Positions 12,683 through 23,263 of a stretch of DNA of 64,000 nucleotides are shown here, piece after piece. Origin of the DNA: Avena insularis (taxonomy: Eukaryota > Streptophyta > Magnoliopsida > Poales > Poaceae); assembly GCA_023614405.1 (NCBI GenBank), contig JAJUPC010000040.1:434001-498000 (forward strand), written 5' to 3'. Every line of letters begins with the position of its first letter. The stretch's first letter is position 1. Below the pieces are notes generated by a model. That model was not told where the DNA came from and ran no database searches. It worked only from the letters and a program-made list of their open reading frames with translations. The position numbers and the translations under genes were made by a program.

Positions 12683-13242
12683 GATCCTCATACTCAACAA
12701 TATGCACATCTTTCGCTGTTGTGAGACTGCACACATCGTTTCATATGATTTGTCATAAGCTCCATCTGCAGATTATCAATACCGAGTCAGATATATCAGA
12801 CATGACAGGAAATACTTAAAAAGGGCGGAAAACTCTTATGGCGAAGATGGCTGCAATGCTTCCAACATTGGAATTAGGGACCGAGAGAGCACCGCTTGGA
12901 GGGATTAGAACAAAACTCAGTTCTCCAAAATTATTATGAACCAATCTATACCATGGATAGTCGTACACAACCAATCTGCAAGCAATGTCTTTTTCTTAAC
13001 TAATCTATCCCATGGAAAAAAATTATCATTCCATAAAAATTTAACCAAGAGGACATCATCTAATTTTAATTCCATCTCTTCGTAGTCCTCATTGTCGAAT
13101 GATTATTTGGTCATTACCATATGGTAACATGAGGAACAAATATATATTAAGAATCTCAGCACACCACATGACGACATGACAACCGCAAGAGTAATCAAGA
13201 GAAGTCCATGGATCAAGGGCTGGCAAGACCAAGAACCGGTAC

Positions 13243-13460
13243 CTTGCTTATATGCAGCTTGTTGAACATGTCGAAGAGAACGATCATGTCATGTTCTGTC
13301 TTCGCATCAAAATTCACCTGCAAAATGCACCAAAATAAGAATCATAGTGATCTAAGGCACCACACTCTAAAACCAACAGGAACATATTCCTCTTAATAAC
13401 CTTGTGCACCTGTAAGACTCTAGAGCATACCATGTCCAGCAACTGGCCGTACACCGTTCC
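13243..13460 (-). pseudogene. Captured fragment of an EB1 (microtubule end-binding) gene, two exons
   Basis: EB1 proteins bind growing microtubule plus ends through an N-terminal calponin-homology domain. Two minus-strand exons match it. Exon 1 (13401-13460) lies between acceptor TGTAG and donor AAG|GT and encodes GTVYGQLLDMVCSRVLQVHK, position for position like the plant EB1 segment ending in a DM motif and MHK. Exon 2 (13243-13317), between CAG and donor GTACC, reads VNFDAKTEHDMI then VLFDMFNKLHISK. It has the conserved VNFDAKTE and FNKL phrases but lacks four residues in the middle. Preceding and following EB1 exons were not found, so this is a fragment. It lies in Helitron unit 1, which suggests capture by that element; a relic of a local gene is the alternative. 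Confidence 0.75.
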
Positions 13461-13646
13461 CTACAGCAAGAAAAAAAGTCAGCAACACAAATCAACAAAA
13501 AATCTCGAACCAAATTTACTCGCAGGTTACAGAATTCCACAAAGAAACTTGGAACAATTAGTTATAGTTCTTATGAGCATACCATCGAATAGGTAGAAGG
13601 CATGACCTCACGCAAACACGAAAAATCAAGAGCCTGACAGGCTTAT

Positions 13647-13891
13647 TGTCACGCCTGATCAAGTGGAACCTTAGTTAATGTATGGTGCGTGTGTGTTGTG
13701 TTGTTAGGCGTGGGCCTGAGTGTGGTTGCATGATATAAGCAACAGTTGTAATCGAACAGGGCAGGTCTGAACTGGGAAATAGAACCCAAATATTCTGCCG
13801 TCTATCTCTCTCTCTTATTTCTTCTGCTTCCTTCCAAATCAGGCGAGAGAGGAACCTCACGCCGGCAATCCACCGGCAAGGGGGTGTAACA
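13647..13891 (+). repeat. 5' LTR of the chromovirus
   Basis: 245 bp, TG...CA boundaries. It differs from the 3' LTR at three bases and lacks one CT in a CT-rich run near 13805. It is followed after two bases by the primer-binding site TGGTATCAGA (13894-13903), complementary to the initiator-methionine tRNA end as in most plant LTR elements. Confidence 0.93.
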
Positions 13892-14115
13892 ATTGGTATC
13901 AGATTCGGTTCGTTCCGCGGGGCTTCGCTTGTGTTTGATTCCCAATTCGTCGGATCTCGAGCTGTAAAATCCTGGGACACGGCCAGAGATTGGGGATCGC
14001 GTTCGCAAATCCATCCCAGTTTCTGTAAGTCCGGAGATCGGTTTGCTCGATCTGACGAGGAGTCACCACGGCACCTTCCAAGCCGTCACCGCAGACACAA
14101 CTCGTCCTAGAAGCG

Positions 14116-14616
14116 ATGGGCGAGGCGGCGACCACGACGGAGGCCTCCTTCACCGAGCTGCGGTCCAGCCTCGATCTGCTGCATGGACGGGTGGCCACCA
14201 TGGACACCACACATCAGCACCTGGTCGCGCAGCTGGGGCTCATCGCCACGGCCGTCCAAGATGGCACCAAGATGCATAGCGACGCCGCGCGACAATTTGC
14301 GGCTCTCGATCAACGCATCTCATCCGCCGTGCAAGCCATGGAGCGTCTTCGAGTGCAATCTCCATCTCCGGAAGAAGACGAGGCTGACCCCGAGGACTGC
14401 GTGGTGGCAGGCACGGGCACGCTACGATCTGCCCAGGTCACATGGTCGGGTGATTTCCCAGGCGTGTCCGCAGCCCGTGGTGGCGACTCTAGCTTGTTGC
14501 GCGACACGAGCGTGGGCGGCAACGGAGGCGGTGGACTTCTGGGTGGCGGTAGAACGGGCGGAGTAGGAGGCGGTGGTCCTGGAGGAGCTGGTGGCGGTGG
14601 ACATGGTGGCGCTGGC
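14116..14616 (+). pseudogene. Chromovirus gag, N-terminal part (interrupted by copia)
   Basis: The frame opens with ATG after a leader of about 220 bases downstream of the primer-binding site and runs 167 codons to the copia insertion. It encodes a helical stretch (MGEAATTTEASFTELRSS...), an acidic segment (SPEEDEADPED) and then a glycine-rich tract. Gag forms the virus-like particle; the nucleocapsid part lies beyond the insertion, resuming at 22231. The target duplication CTGGC falls inside the glycine-rich codons. Frame intact up to the break. Confidence 0.8.
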
Positions 14617-14948
14617 TGTTACAATCGCGACAAGAAGATAACGAAGAACGAAAACGAAAAACACAGCAAGGAGACACAGATTTAACGTGGAAAAACCTCT
14701 CCAACAAAGAGAGGAAAAACCACGGCGCCACCATAAACTTCACTATATCGAGGAGTGTTTACAAACGCCGGGGATTTCACAGATGCAACTCACCCAACCG
14801 GCGGCTTACAAGGGGTTTATATATCGGTGGAAACCTAGGTCTTCAACGATCCGTACCGTACACTCGGCCCAAGCCTCCCGGCGACGGGCCTCGCTCCACT
14901 CGTCAGAAGTTGGCCTATACTTTGTAGAATTTGGATCAACATATAACA
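14617..14948 (-). repeat. 3' LTR of the nested copia (left copy)
   Basis: 332 bp. On the minus strand it begins TGTTATATGTTGATCC and ends CGCGATTGTAACA. Compared with the other LTR it differs mainly by small indels in the stretch after GAGGAAAAACCACGG. The PPT-like tract lies immediately inside at 14949-14960. Confidence 0.9.
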
Positions 14949-15045
14949 AACTCCACCTTGAGACAAATTCCTCCTTGTAGCATTAACAGCAACCATCTCC
15001 CTGAACAAACAAAGCAAATACTTTCGGCGCCAATAGCCACTTGGG

Positions 15046-15423
15046 CTAATCAGTTAAACCAACTAAGTTCGAGCAAAGCTCAAACTTAGCAACAGGAACA
15101 GGTTTAGTCATCATATCAGCAGGATTATCATGAGTGCTGATCTTGCATACCTTTAATTTACCTTGAGCAACAATGTCTCTAACAAAATGGTACTTGACAT
15201 CAATGTGCTTAGTTCTCTCATGGAACATCTGATCTTTTGTAAGGTATATGGCACTTTGACTGTCACAAAACAAAGTAATACAAGAATCATCTCCACAAAG
15301 CTCAGCAAACAAACCTTTCAACCAAACAGATTCTTTGCAAGCTTCAGCAATAGCCATGTATTCAGCTTCAGTAGTAGATTGTGCAACAACAGCGCAATGT
15401 AGCCTTCCAGCTAACAAAGACAA
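15046..15423 (-). pseudogene. Copia RNase H domain
   Basis: A 125-codon frame with the copia RNase H signature: STTEAEYMA, then [10 protein letters not shown] (catalytic Asp), then [15 protein letters not shown] and the terminal [10 protein letters not shown] phrase. RNase H removes the RNA template during reverse transcription. The upstream connector to RT (15463-15855) is in another frame, so the polyprotein is not continuous. Confidence 0.9.
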
Positions 15424-15865
15424 CCTCCAACATTAAACACATAACCTGTGAGGGATCTTCTCTTATCCAAATCGGCAAAGAAAATCTGAATCCACATAGC
15501 CAACGAGTCCCTCACCGGTCCGCCAAACCTCAAACAAGCATTGGAAGTGCCAAGAAGGTACCGAAAACCCAATAACAGCCTTCCAATGTTCTTTACCAGG
15601 ATTAGCCATGTATCTACTTATCAAACTCATAGCATATGATAAATCAGACGAGAACAAACCATGGCATACATCAAAGAACCAACAGACTAGAATATGGCAC
15701 CTTTGACATGTACTCAAACTCTTCATCAGTAGTAGGACATTGAGAAACCGACAATTTAAAGTGAGGAGCAATAGGAGTACTAACTGAGTTGGCACCATCC
15801 ATATTAAAACGATGAAGAACTTTCTTAATGTAACTTTGCGACTAAGAAATAACAAACCAGATTTT

Positions 15866-16597
15866 CTATCTCGTAATCTCCATACCTAAGATCTTCTTAG
15901 CAGCACCAAGATCCTTCATCTCAAACTCACTACTTAGGTGTGCCTTCAAAGTAGTGATTTCTTTCATGCCCTTGGCAGCAATTAACATATCATCAACATA
16001 TAGCAGCAAGTATATAGGTGACCCATCAACAAACTTGATATAAACACAACTATCATATTTAGACCTCTCAAAACCATGTGAGATCATAAATGAATCAAAC
16101 CTTTTATACCACGTCTTGGAGATTGCTTTAAGCCATAAAGAGACTTCTTTAATTTGCACACAAAATCCTCTTTACTGTGCACTATGAACCCTTCCGTTGG
16201 TCCATGTATATTTCCTCATCAAGCTCTCCATGCGTAAAAGCAGTCTTGACATCTAACCGCTCAAGCTCAAGATCACGATAGCCACAATACTAAAGAAAGT
16301 ACGAATGGAACTATGCTTCACAACTGGAGAGAACACATCATTGTAATCAATACCTGGAATCTGGCTGAACCCTTTTGCTACTAACCTTGCCTTGTACCTT
16401 GAAGGCTCTTTGGGAGATAGACCTTCCTTTTCTTGAAGATCCACTTGCAGGACCGCCTTCTTTTGTTTAGGCAAGCGCACAACATCCCATGTGCCATTTT
16501 TCAGCGATTGCATCTCTTCTTGCATAGCGATGCCCACTTCATGATCAACGGATGCAATGGCTTCATTATATGTAGCAGGTTCAGAATCGTTCTCCAA
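15866..16597 (-). pseudogene. Copia reverse transcriptase (frameshifted)
   Basis: Two frames together cover the RT. The first (16253-16597) has [20 protein letters not shown] and [16 protein letters not shown]. The second (15866-16159) carries the catalytic YVDD box near 15987-16002 and MKDLGAAKKILGMEI. Between them the [11 protein letters not shown] motif is readable only in a third frame at about 16190-16260. At least two frameshifts therefore separate parts that would be one polyprotein in a working element. Confidence 0.88.
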
Positions 16598-18232
16598 TTG
16601 CTCAAAGACAACTCAAAGCATAATGTACAAGATTACACTCTTCAATTAAACGACGAGGTGGAACTATGTTACGTCTCGGTCTATCGCCAGCAATAGATTC
16701 CTGTGGCTGCTGCAAAACAGAGGTGGGTGCTGAACAACATCATCATCAATATTTTCCTCATGAGTATCATCAACAACAAGCATTATTATCAATAGTTTTC
16801 GCAGTGCTCCACCTGCACACGAACTCCCTCCTCTCCAATAGCAACAGGAGAGGGATCTGATGGCAAGCTGTCATGATACATAAGGGATTCATTGAAAACA
16901 ACGTTCCTACTCAACAAAATCCTTTTGTTTCGTGGTTCCATAGTTTATATGCCTTAACTCCGAACCATAACCAAGGAATATGCACTTGACAGCTCTAGGC
17001 TCTAACTTTCCATTATCAACATGAGCATAAGGCAACCAAAAACTCTCAACTATGAATAATCAGCAGTGAACGACCATACCTCAATAGGAGTTTTCTTCTC
17101 AAGTGGAATAGAAGGTGACCTGTTGATGAGGTAACCTGTGTTGGCTGCTTCAGCCTGTAAACGCCTATGCATACCGCATTAGACAACATACAACGAGCCC
17201 TCGAGATGATGGTTACATTCATGCGTTACGCCACGCCATTCTGCCGAGGAGTATATGGGATGGTGTGATGCCCGATCATGCCATCGTTCTCGCAAAACTC
17301 CTCAAACTCATTAGAACAATTCCATACCATTGTCAAGACGTAGTACCTTTACCTTTTCTCACTGTTTTTCAACCATAACTTTCCACTTCTTAAAAGCATC
17401 AAAAACATCAGATTTATGCTTCAGAAAATAAGGCCACACCTTTCTTGAGTAATCATCAATAATAGTAAGCATATAATTAGCACCACCAATAGAAGTCTTA
17501 CGGGACGGACCCCATACATCAGCATGCACATAATCTAATATGCCTTTGGTGGTATGAACGGAAGCATTGAATTTAACTCTTTTATGCTTACCAAAGATGC
17601 AATGCTCACAGAACTCAAACTTACTCAAGTTGCAACCATCAATCAGCTCTCTCTTGACCAACTCGCCATGCCTTGTTCGCTCATATGCCCAAGACGATAT
17701 GCCACAGATGTGTTTTACCACAATCATCAGAATCATTAGAAGTAACAGCAGCAATACCGGGCAAAGTGCTGCCTCTAAGAACATATAATTTAGCATAATT
17801 CATATCACCTATCATGTGAATAAGAGAACCTTTTGATACCTTCAGAACTCGATGCCCACCGGCATACTTGTATCCATCAACGTCCATGGTACTCAGGGAG
17901 ATCAAATTTCTGGCCATGCTTGGTATGTGCTTCACCTCACTCAACGTGCGTGTCACGCCATCATGTGTCCTAATCTTAACAGATCCAACACCAACGATAT
18001 GGCATGGGTTGTCATTCCCCACACGCACAAAATCTCCAGTCTGCACAGACTCATATGAACTGAACCAATCTTTGTTACAGCAAATATGAAACGAACATGC
18101 AGTATCAAGTATCCATTCATCATCACGAGAAGCACAAGCAGCAAAAACAGCTAAGCATTCACCATCAGAACTATCAGAAACAACAAAGCCCTTACCATTG
18201 CCTTGATCCTTATCTTTCGGTTGGTAAGGCAC
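16598..18232 (-). pseudogene. Copia protease and integrase (broken)
   Basis: The frame 17681-18232 has the aspartic protease motif DEWILDTACSFHIC, then the region leading to the integrase zinc domain. The frame 17359-17796 continues with ELIDGCNL, CEHCIFGKHKR (zinc-binding Cys pair) and the integrase core start DYVHADVWGP...IIDDYSRKVW. The rest of the integrase core and its C-terminus (16600-17358) is decayed, with no frame over 60 codons. Integrase inserts the cDNA; it could not be functional here. Confidence 0.85.
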
Positions 18233-18933
18233 TGCCTTTTCTCCTTATTCTGCAGCTTCCAGAATCATCAATAACATGATTAGATTTCTTACAATACCTG
18301 CAACTTGTCCTTTCCTTGGACTTGAGCGACCTCTGCCGTCTTTGCTCTTATCTCGGTTGCCATGGTTGTTAAATCTGCTCGGTCACGCCACGAACCTGCA
18401 GAGCTTCAGCCTTGGAGGACGCCCCATCACTGCACCATAGATTTCATCTTTTCCTCTGTTTGAGGGCATCTTGCACTTCATCAAGGGTTATCTTCTCACG
18501 GCTCAACAACATTGTATCACGAAAGTGTGTATAAGAACTAGGCAGCGAGCATAAGAGTAATAGGGCTAGATCCTCATCATCATATTTTACTTCCATAGAT
18601 TGCAAATCAGAAATAATCTCTCTAAAAAGAGATAAGTGATTCATTACCGATCCACCTTCCTGCAATCTATGCGAGAACAACTTCATCTTCACATGCATCT
18701 TACTGGTTAGATCCTTTGACATGCGTATCGTTCAGTTTTTCCCATAGGGCAGCAGCAGATTTCTTCTCCGATTCTCGCAAAATATTATTGGACAGATGAA
18801 GTTGAATCAAAGACAAAGCCTTACGGTCCTTCCGCTTCTCTTCAGCGGACCAGGTCTTAGCATCCTTTTCACGAATCCATCCAGCTTCATCCAGATCGAA
18901 GTTTGGGCGAGAATCGCGCATCTTCACCGCCAC
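18233..18933 (-). pseudogene. Copia gag (broken)
   Basis: The N-terminal frame (18700-18933) contains DEAGWIREKDAKTW and LWEKLNDTHV. The second frame (18444-18722) contains FSHRLQEGGSVMNHLSLFREI and LLLCSLPSSYTHFRDT, the standard UBN2-type gag region. A frameshift lies near 18715. The CCHC zinc knuckle near 18260-18310 keeps CRYCKKSNH but its last cysteine is displaced by a small indel. Confidence 0.85.
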
Positions 18934-19029
18934 AAGGAGAATCTTGTGGTGTAGTCCAAATTGGTAGATCGAACTTCAATGACGACATGTCGCAAACCCT
19001 AGATTAGAACCTGGGGCTCTGATACCACT

Positions 19030-19280
19030 TGTTACAATCGCGACAAGAAGATAACGAAGAACGAAAACGAAAAACACAGCAAGGAGACACAGATTTAACG
19101 TGGAAAAACCTCTCCAACAAAGAGAGGAAAAAAACCACGGGCGCCAGCCAGCAAAACTTCACTATATCGAGGAGTGTTTACAAACGCCGGGGATTTCACA
19201 GATGCAACTCACCCAACCGGCGGCTTACAAGGGGTTTATATATCGGTGGAAACCTAGGTCTTCAACGATCCGTACCGTAC
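19030..19280 (-). repeat. 5' LTR of the nested copia, first segment
   Basis: 251 bp matching the outer part of the left LTR. It ends abruptly at CGTACCGTAC, where chromovirus gag sequence begins. The LTR resumes with the same GTAC at 22140 and runs to 22230. Confidence 0.92.
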
Positions 19281-22139
19281 GCCATGGGCGCAACGCCAGC
19301 AGTACCAAGTTCGAGCTGACAATCCTGCACCACGCGTTGAGGCAGCGAAGCCAGCACTGAAATTTGGCACAGGCGAGTTTTGGAAAGATCAACAACTTCG
19401 AGATTATCGCAGAGCGAATGGCCTTTGCTTTAAATGTGGAGAAAAGTACGATCCCACACATCTGTGTGCCAAGAAAACTGTAGCAGAGCTTCATGCCATG
19501 ACAACTGAAGAAGCCGTGGAGCATTTATCCGAAGAAGTTCTCAACATGATAGAGCTTCAGGATATGGCTGATGCAAAGCAACTCAGCCTATCTCTTAATG
19601 CTCTAGCTGGCACTGATTCTGGTGACACGATTTGTCTCCGAGCACTGGTTGAGAATCAAGTGATGCTTATCCTTGTTGACTCCGGATCCACCGGCAGTTT
19701 TCTGAATGAAACCATGTTGTCTCGAGTACACTGTTCTGTTAAGAAGACAACTCCTGTTAGTGTCAAATTGGCAAATAATGAAACTCTTCATTGTGATCAA
19801 ATAGTACCTGACTTGTCATGGTGGATTCAAGGAGAAACCTTCCATACTCCCATGCGTGTACTGCCGTTAGGGGCATATGATGCAATTTTGGGGGTAGATT
19901 GGTTGAAGAAACATGGCCCTATTAAGGGTGACTGGGATCTGAAAACTATCCGTGTGATCAATGGTGGCAGAAGGGTAACACTGCAAGGAGTGCAACCTAC
20001 TGAACTAACTGATCTGCGTGAGTTACCAGTAGAGCAATTGGCTAAATGGTCCAAGGGAAATGAAGTATGGGCTCTGGCTTGGCTGTAGTCCAGCTTGAAA
20101 ATGAACATGCAAATACTTCTATTACTGAACCGGTTCAAGCAGTGCTCGACAATTTTGCTGATGTGTTCACTGAACCATCGTCTCTACCACCTCAAAAGTC
20201 ATATGATCATGCCATCACATTGAAACCTGATGCGGCACCCTTTAATATGCGCCCGTATCGTTACTCTCCTGAACACAAAACGGAAATTGAGAGACAAGTG
20301 CGCAGTATGCTTGAGGCAGGCATCATCAAGCCAAGCATGTCCCCTTTTGCCTCTCCGGTACTTCTTGTGCAGAAGAAAGATGGTGCTTGGCGTTTCTGCA
20401 TCGACTACCGGCGATTGAATGAACTGACAATCAAAAATATCTTTCCCATGCCAATAATCGATGAGTTGCTTGATGAATTAGCCGGTGCGACAATCTTCTC
20501 CAAGCTCAACTTGCGCGCAGGATACCATCAGATAAGGATGTGCCCTGATGATGAACACAAGATTGCTTTTAAAACACACCAGGGCCATTATCAGTTCAAA
20601 GTAATGCCCTTCGGTCTTTGCAATGCTCCAGCGACGTTCCAATGCGTCATGAACACAGTATTGGAGCCGTGCTTGCGTCGTTTTGTTCTTGTCTTCATGG
20701 ACGACATATTGGTGTACAGCACCTCTGTAGAAGAACATGTCGTTCATTTGACGGAAGTGCTGAATCTTCTTCGACAACAACAATTCTTTGTCAAGCGCAG
20801 TAAATGCTCATTCGCTTGTTCTAGTTTGGAGTACCTGGGACATATTATTTCAGCCGAGGGCGTCGCCACTGATCCACACAAGACCCAGGCAATGACGGAC
20901 TGGCCTCAGCCTACCAACATTACTGAATTACGTGGATTTCTCGGGCTCACGGGATACTACCGTAAATTTGTCCGCAACTATGGCATTATTGCCAAACCAC
21001 TGACCAATCTTCTGAAGAAAAAATGCTTTGAATGGAATGAACAGGCTACACATGCATTCTTGGCGTTGAAGGAAGCTATGGTTTCTACACCTGTTCTTCG
21101 TTTGCCAGATTTTGCAAAACAGTTTGTAGTGGAAACTGATGTGTGTGATTCAGGCATTGGGGCAGTGTTGATGCAGGAGCAACATCCGATTGCTTTCTTA
21201 AGCAAATCATTAAGCCCAACTCATGTGGCTCTATCCATCTACGAGAAGGAGTTTCTTGCTCTGTTAATGGCTGTCGATAGATGGAGACCTTACTTGCAGC
21301 GAGGAGAATTTGTGATTAAAACCGACCATCACAGTTTATGTTACTTGGATGATCAAACTTTACAGTCCCCTTTGCAGCGAAAAGCTATGGCTCGGTTGAT
21401 GGGCTTACAGTTCAAAATCTCATACAAGAAAGGAGTAGAAAATCAAGCAGCTGATGCTCTCTCTCGTGTGCAACATGTCATGTCAATTCAAGCTTGCTCA
21501 GAGATTCAACCCTTGTGGTTACAGGAAGTAGTAAATTCATACATTACTGATCCAGATGCTCAGCGTCGTCTGACGGAGTTAGCTCTCTCCAGCCCAGATG
21601 AACATGGTTATGCATTACACCAAGGCATCATTCGTTTCCGTGGGCGTGTCTGGTTGGGATCTAACTCTGCAATTCAGACCAAGATCATTACTGCTTTCCA
21701 TTCTAGTGCGGTTGGCGGGCATTCTGGTGTGCAAGCTACATATCAGCGCATTAAAAGACTGTTTGCATGGGCAGGACTGAAAACGCATATAGCTGAATTT
21801 GTGCGTCAGTGTGATGTTTGCCAGCACGCCAAGCATACCAACATTCCACCAGGAGGTTTATTGCAACCTCTGCCGGTACCTACTGGAGCTTGGCGTGACA
21901 TTACGATGGACTTCGTCGAAGGTTTGCCACTATCAGAGGGGTACAACGTGATCATGGTGGTGGTGGATCGCTTCACAAAATATGCTCATTTTGTCCCTCT
22001 CCGACATCCCTACACAGCCCCATCCGTGGCTTGTCTCTTTGTCGATTCAGTGGTCAAGTTGCACGGCATGCCACACTCTATAGTGTCAGATCGTGATCGA
22101 ATCTTCACAAGCACATTCTGGAAGCTACTTTTTCAAAAA
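19281..22139 (+). mobile_element. 2.86-kb chromovirus gag-pol segment inserted in the copia LTR
   Basis: It is collinear and nearly identical with 22804-25649 of the surrounding chromovirus, from the nucleocapsid end of gag to the middle of integrase, without LTRs. It is flanked by GTAC on both sides (19277-19280, 22140-22143), sequence present once in the other LTR. It is therefore a fragment captured at a break rather than a transposition product. It is 13 bp longer than the downstream counterpart because the counterpart has small deletions between about 23255 and 24240. Confidence 0.9.
19282..20088 (+). pseudogene. Inserted copy: gag zinc knuckle and protease
   Basis: An open frame of 268 codons from the left break. 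It includes the nucleocapsid knuckle CFKCGEKYDPTHLC and the retropepsin motif LVDSGSTGSFLNE with the later ILGVDWLKKHGPI flap region. It stops at TAG (20086-20088), overlapping the next frame by 22 bases. A small duplication around GGCTCTGGCTTGGCTG probably caused the frame change. Both ends of the parent protein are missing. Confidence 0.85.
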
Positions 22140-22358
22140 GTACACTCGGCCCAAGCCTCCCGGCGACGGGCCTCGCTCCACTCGTCAGAAGTTGGCCTAT
22201 ACTTTGTAGAATTTGGATCAACATATAACACTGGCGGTGGTCCTGGAGGAGTTGGTGGCGGTGGACATGCTGGTGCTGGCGGCGGTAGACAATTTTCTGG
22301 TGAGCAAAACTCTAAACACCAACTCAAGATGTCATTTCCGAGATTCAATGGGGATTAG
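20067..22358 (+). pseudogene. Inserted copy: RT, RNase H and partial integrase, fused to LTR and gag codons
   Basis: A 763-codon open frame. RT motifs include [28 protein letters not shown] and the catalytic FMDDILVYS. RNase H starts at [19 protein letters not shown]. Integrase shows the HHCC zinc finger (ending CDVCQHAK) and two of the three catalytic acids (DFVEGLP, IVSDRD), but the third (Glu) is beyond the break. After FWKLLFQK the frame runs about 30 codons through copia LTR sequence and then into gag ([16 protein letters not shown]) until a stop. The fusion is an accident of the insertion. Confidence 0.88.
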
Positions 22359-23263
22359 CCACGTATATGGAAGGACAAATGCTTGGATTACTTTCGATTG
22401 TTCAATGTTCATCCGTCCTGTGGTTAGTTTCCTGTACTCTTCACATGGATGGCAACGCAGCACTGTGGCTCAAAGCTTATCGGTTGCGCCATGAGATATC
22501 CACTTGGACAGCACTAATGATTGCTGTTGAGGAGAAGTTTGGGGCTGTTGACCATCGTAAATATATGAAGCAGCTGCTTGCGCTCAAACGAAGTCTTGTG
22601 GAGGAGTATCGATTCTGATTTGAGCAACTTTCTTACCAGATTTCTATTCAGAATCCCCACTACGACGAGCAATTGTTTGTCTCTCAGTTCATTCGGGGTC
22701 TGAAACCTGAAATCCGCAGTGCTGTTGAATCCCAAGTACCTGAAACTGTTGAGAGGGCGATTTTAATTGCACTGGTGCAGCAGGAGGTGTTGGCTGAGGC
22801 GAAGCCATGGGCGCAACGCCAGCAGTACCAAGTTCGAGCTGACAATCCTGCACCACGCGTTGAGGCAGCGAAGCCAGCACTGAAATTTGGCACAGGCGAG
22901 TTTTGGAAAGATCGACAACTTCGAGATTATCGCAGAGCGAATGGCCTTTGCTTTAAATGTGGAGAAAAGTACGATCCCACACATCTGTGTGCCAAGAAAA
23001 CTGTAGCAGAGCTTCATGCCATGACAACTGAAGAAGCCGTGGAGCATTTATCCGAAGAAGTTCTCAACATGATAGAGCTTCAGGATATGGCTGATGCAAA
23101 GCAACTCAGCCTATCTCTTAATGCTCTAGCTGGCACTGATTCTGGTGACACGATTTGTCTCCGAGCACTGGTTGAGAATCAAGTGATGCTTATCCTTGTT
23201 GACTCCGGATCCACCGGCAGTTTTCTGAATGAAACCATGTTGTCTCGAGTACACTTACATTAA
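22231..23263 (+). pseudogene. Chromovirus gag, C-terminal part
   Basis: Resumes at the target duplication with glycine-rich codons, then MSFPRFNGD, a retrotransposon gag domain (LWLKAYRLRHEISTWTALM, FVSQFIRGLKPEIRSAVES) and the knuckle CFKCGEKYDPTHLC, then the protease start LVDSGSTGSFLNE. Breaks: TAG at about 22356 directly after FNGD, a frameshift near 22418, TGA at 22616-22618, and a frameshift near 23258. Together with 14116-14616 this is one gag gene. Confidence 0.88.

Larger units (their letters stand above)
8673..13242. other. Long AT-rich stretch of unit 1, no gene recognised
   Basis: There are no long frames with family resemblance. Local duplications are listed separately. Possible exon remnants on the minus strand include 9712-9845, which follows an acceptor-like TTGCAAG and keeps an open frame of about 44 codons, and a short piece near 10700-10760 ending before GTAACC. 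Neither is identified. The region may be intronic or flanking sequence carried with the EB1 fragment. Confidence 0.4.
14617..22230 (-). mobile_element. Ty1/copia retrotransposon (minus strand), itself interrupted
   Basis: It is inserted in the chromovirus gag with 5-bp duplication CTGGC (14612-14616 and 22231-22235). The left LTR is 14617-14948. The right LTR starts at 19030 and is split into 19030-19280 and 22144-22230 (22140-22143 repeats GTAC) by a 2.86-kb insertion. The primer-binding site (TGGTATCAGAGCCC on the minus strand, 19014-19027) adjoins the right LTR, and a purine tract (CAAGGTGGAGTT) adjoins the left, which fixes the minus orientation. Gene order gag-protease-integrase-RT-RNase H is that of copia; a Tnt1/Tork-like lineage is likely. 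All coding parts are frame-broken. Confidence 0.92.

Noticed and set aside
14566..14616. Glycine-rich tract as a structural or RNA-binding host protein
   Set aside because: It is in frame with the chromovirus gag start and continues after the copia insertion at 22231 in the same wording.
20067..20088. Programmed frameshift between protease and RT in the inserted chromovirus copy
   Set aside because: The overlap follows a short local duplication (GGCTCTGGCTTGGCTG), and the other copy has a different arrangement there, so mutation is the simpler explanation.
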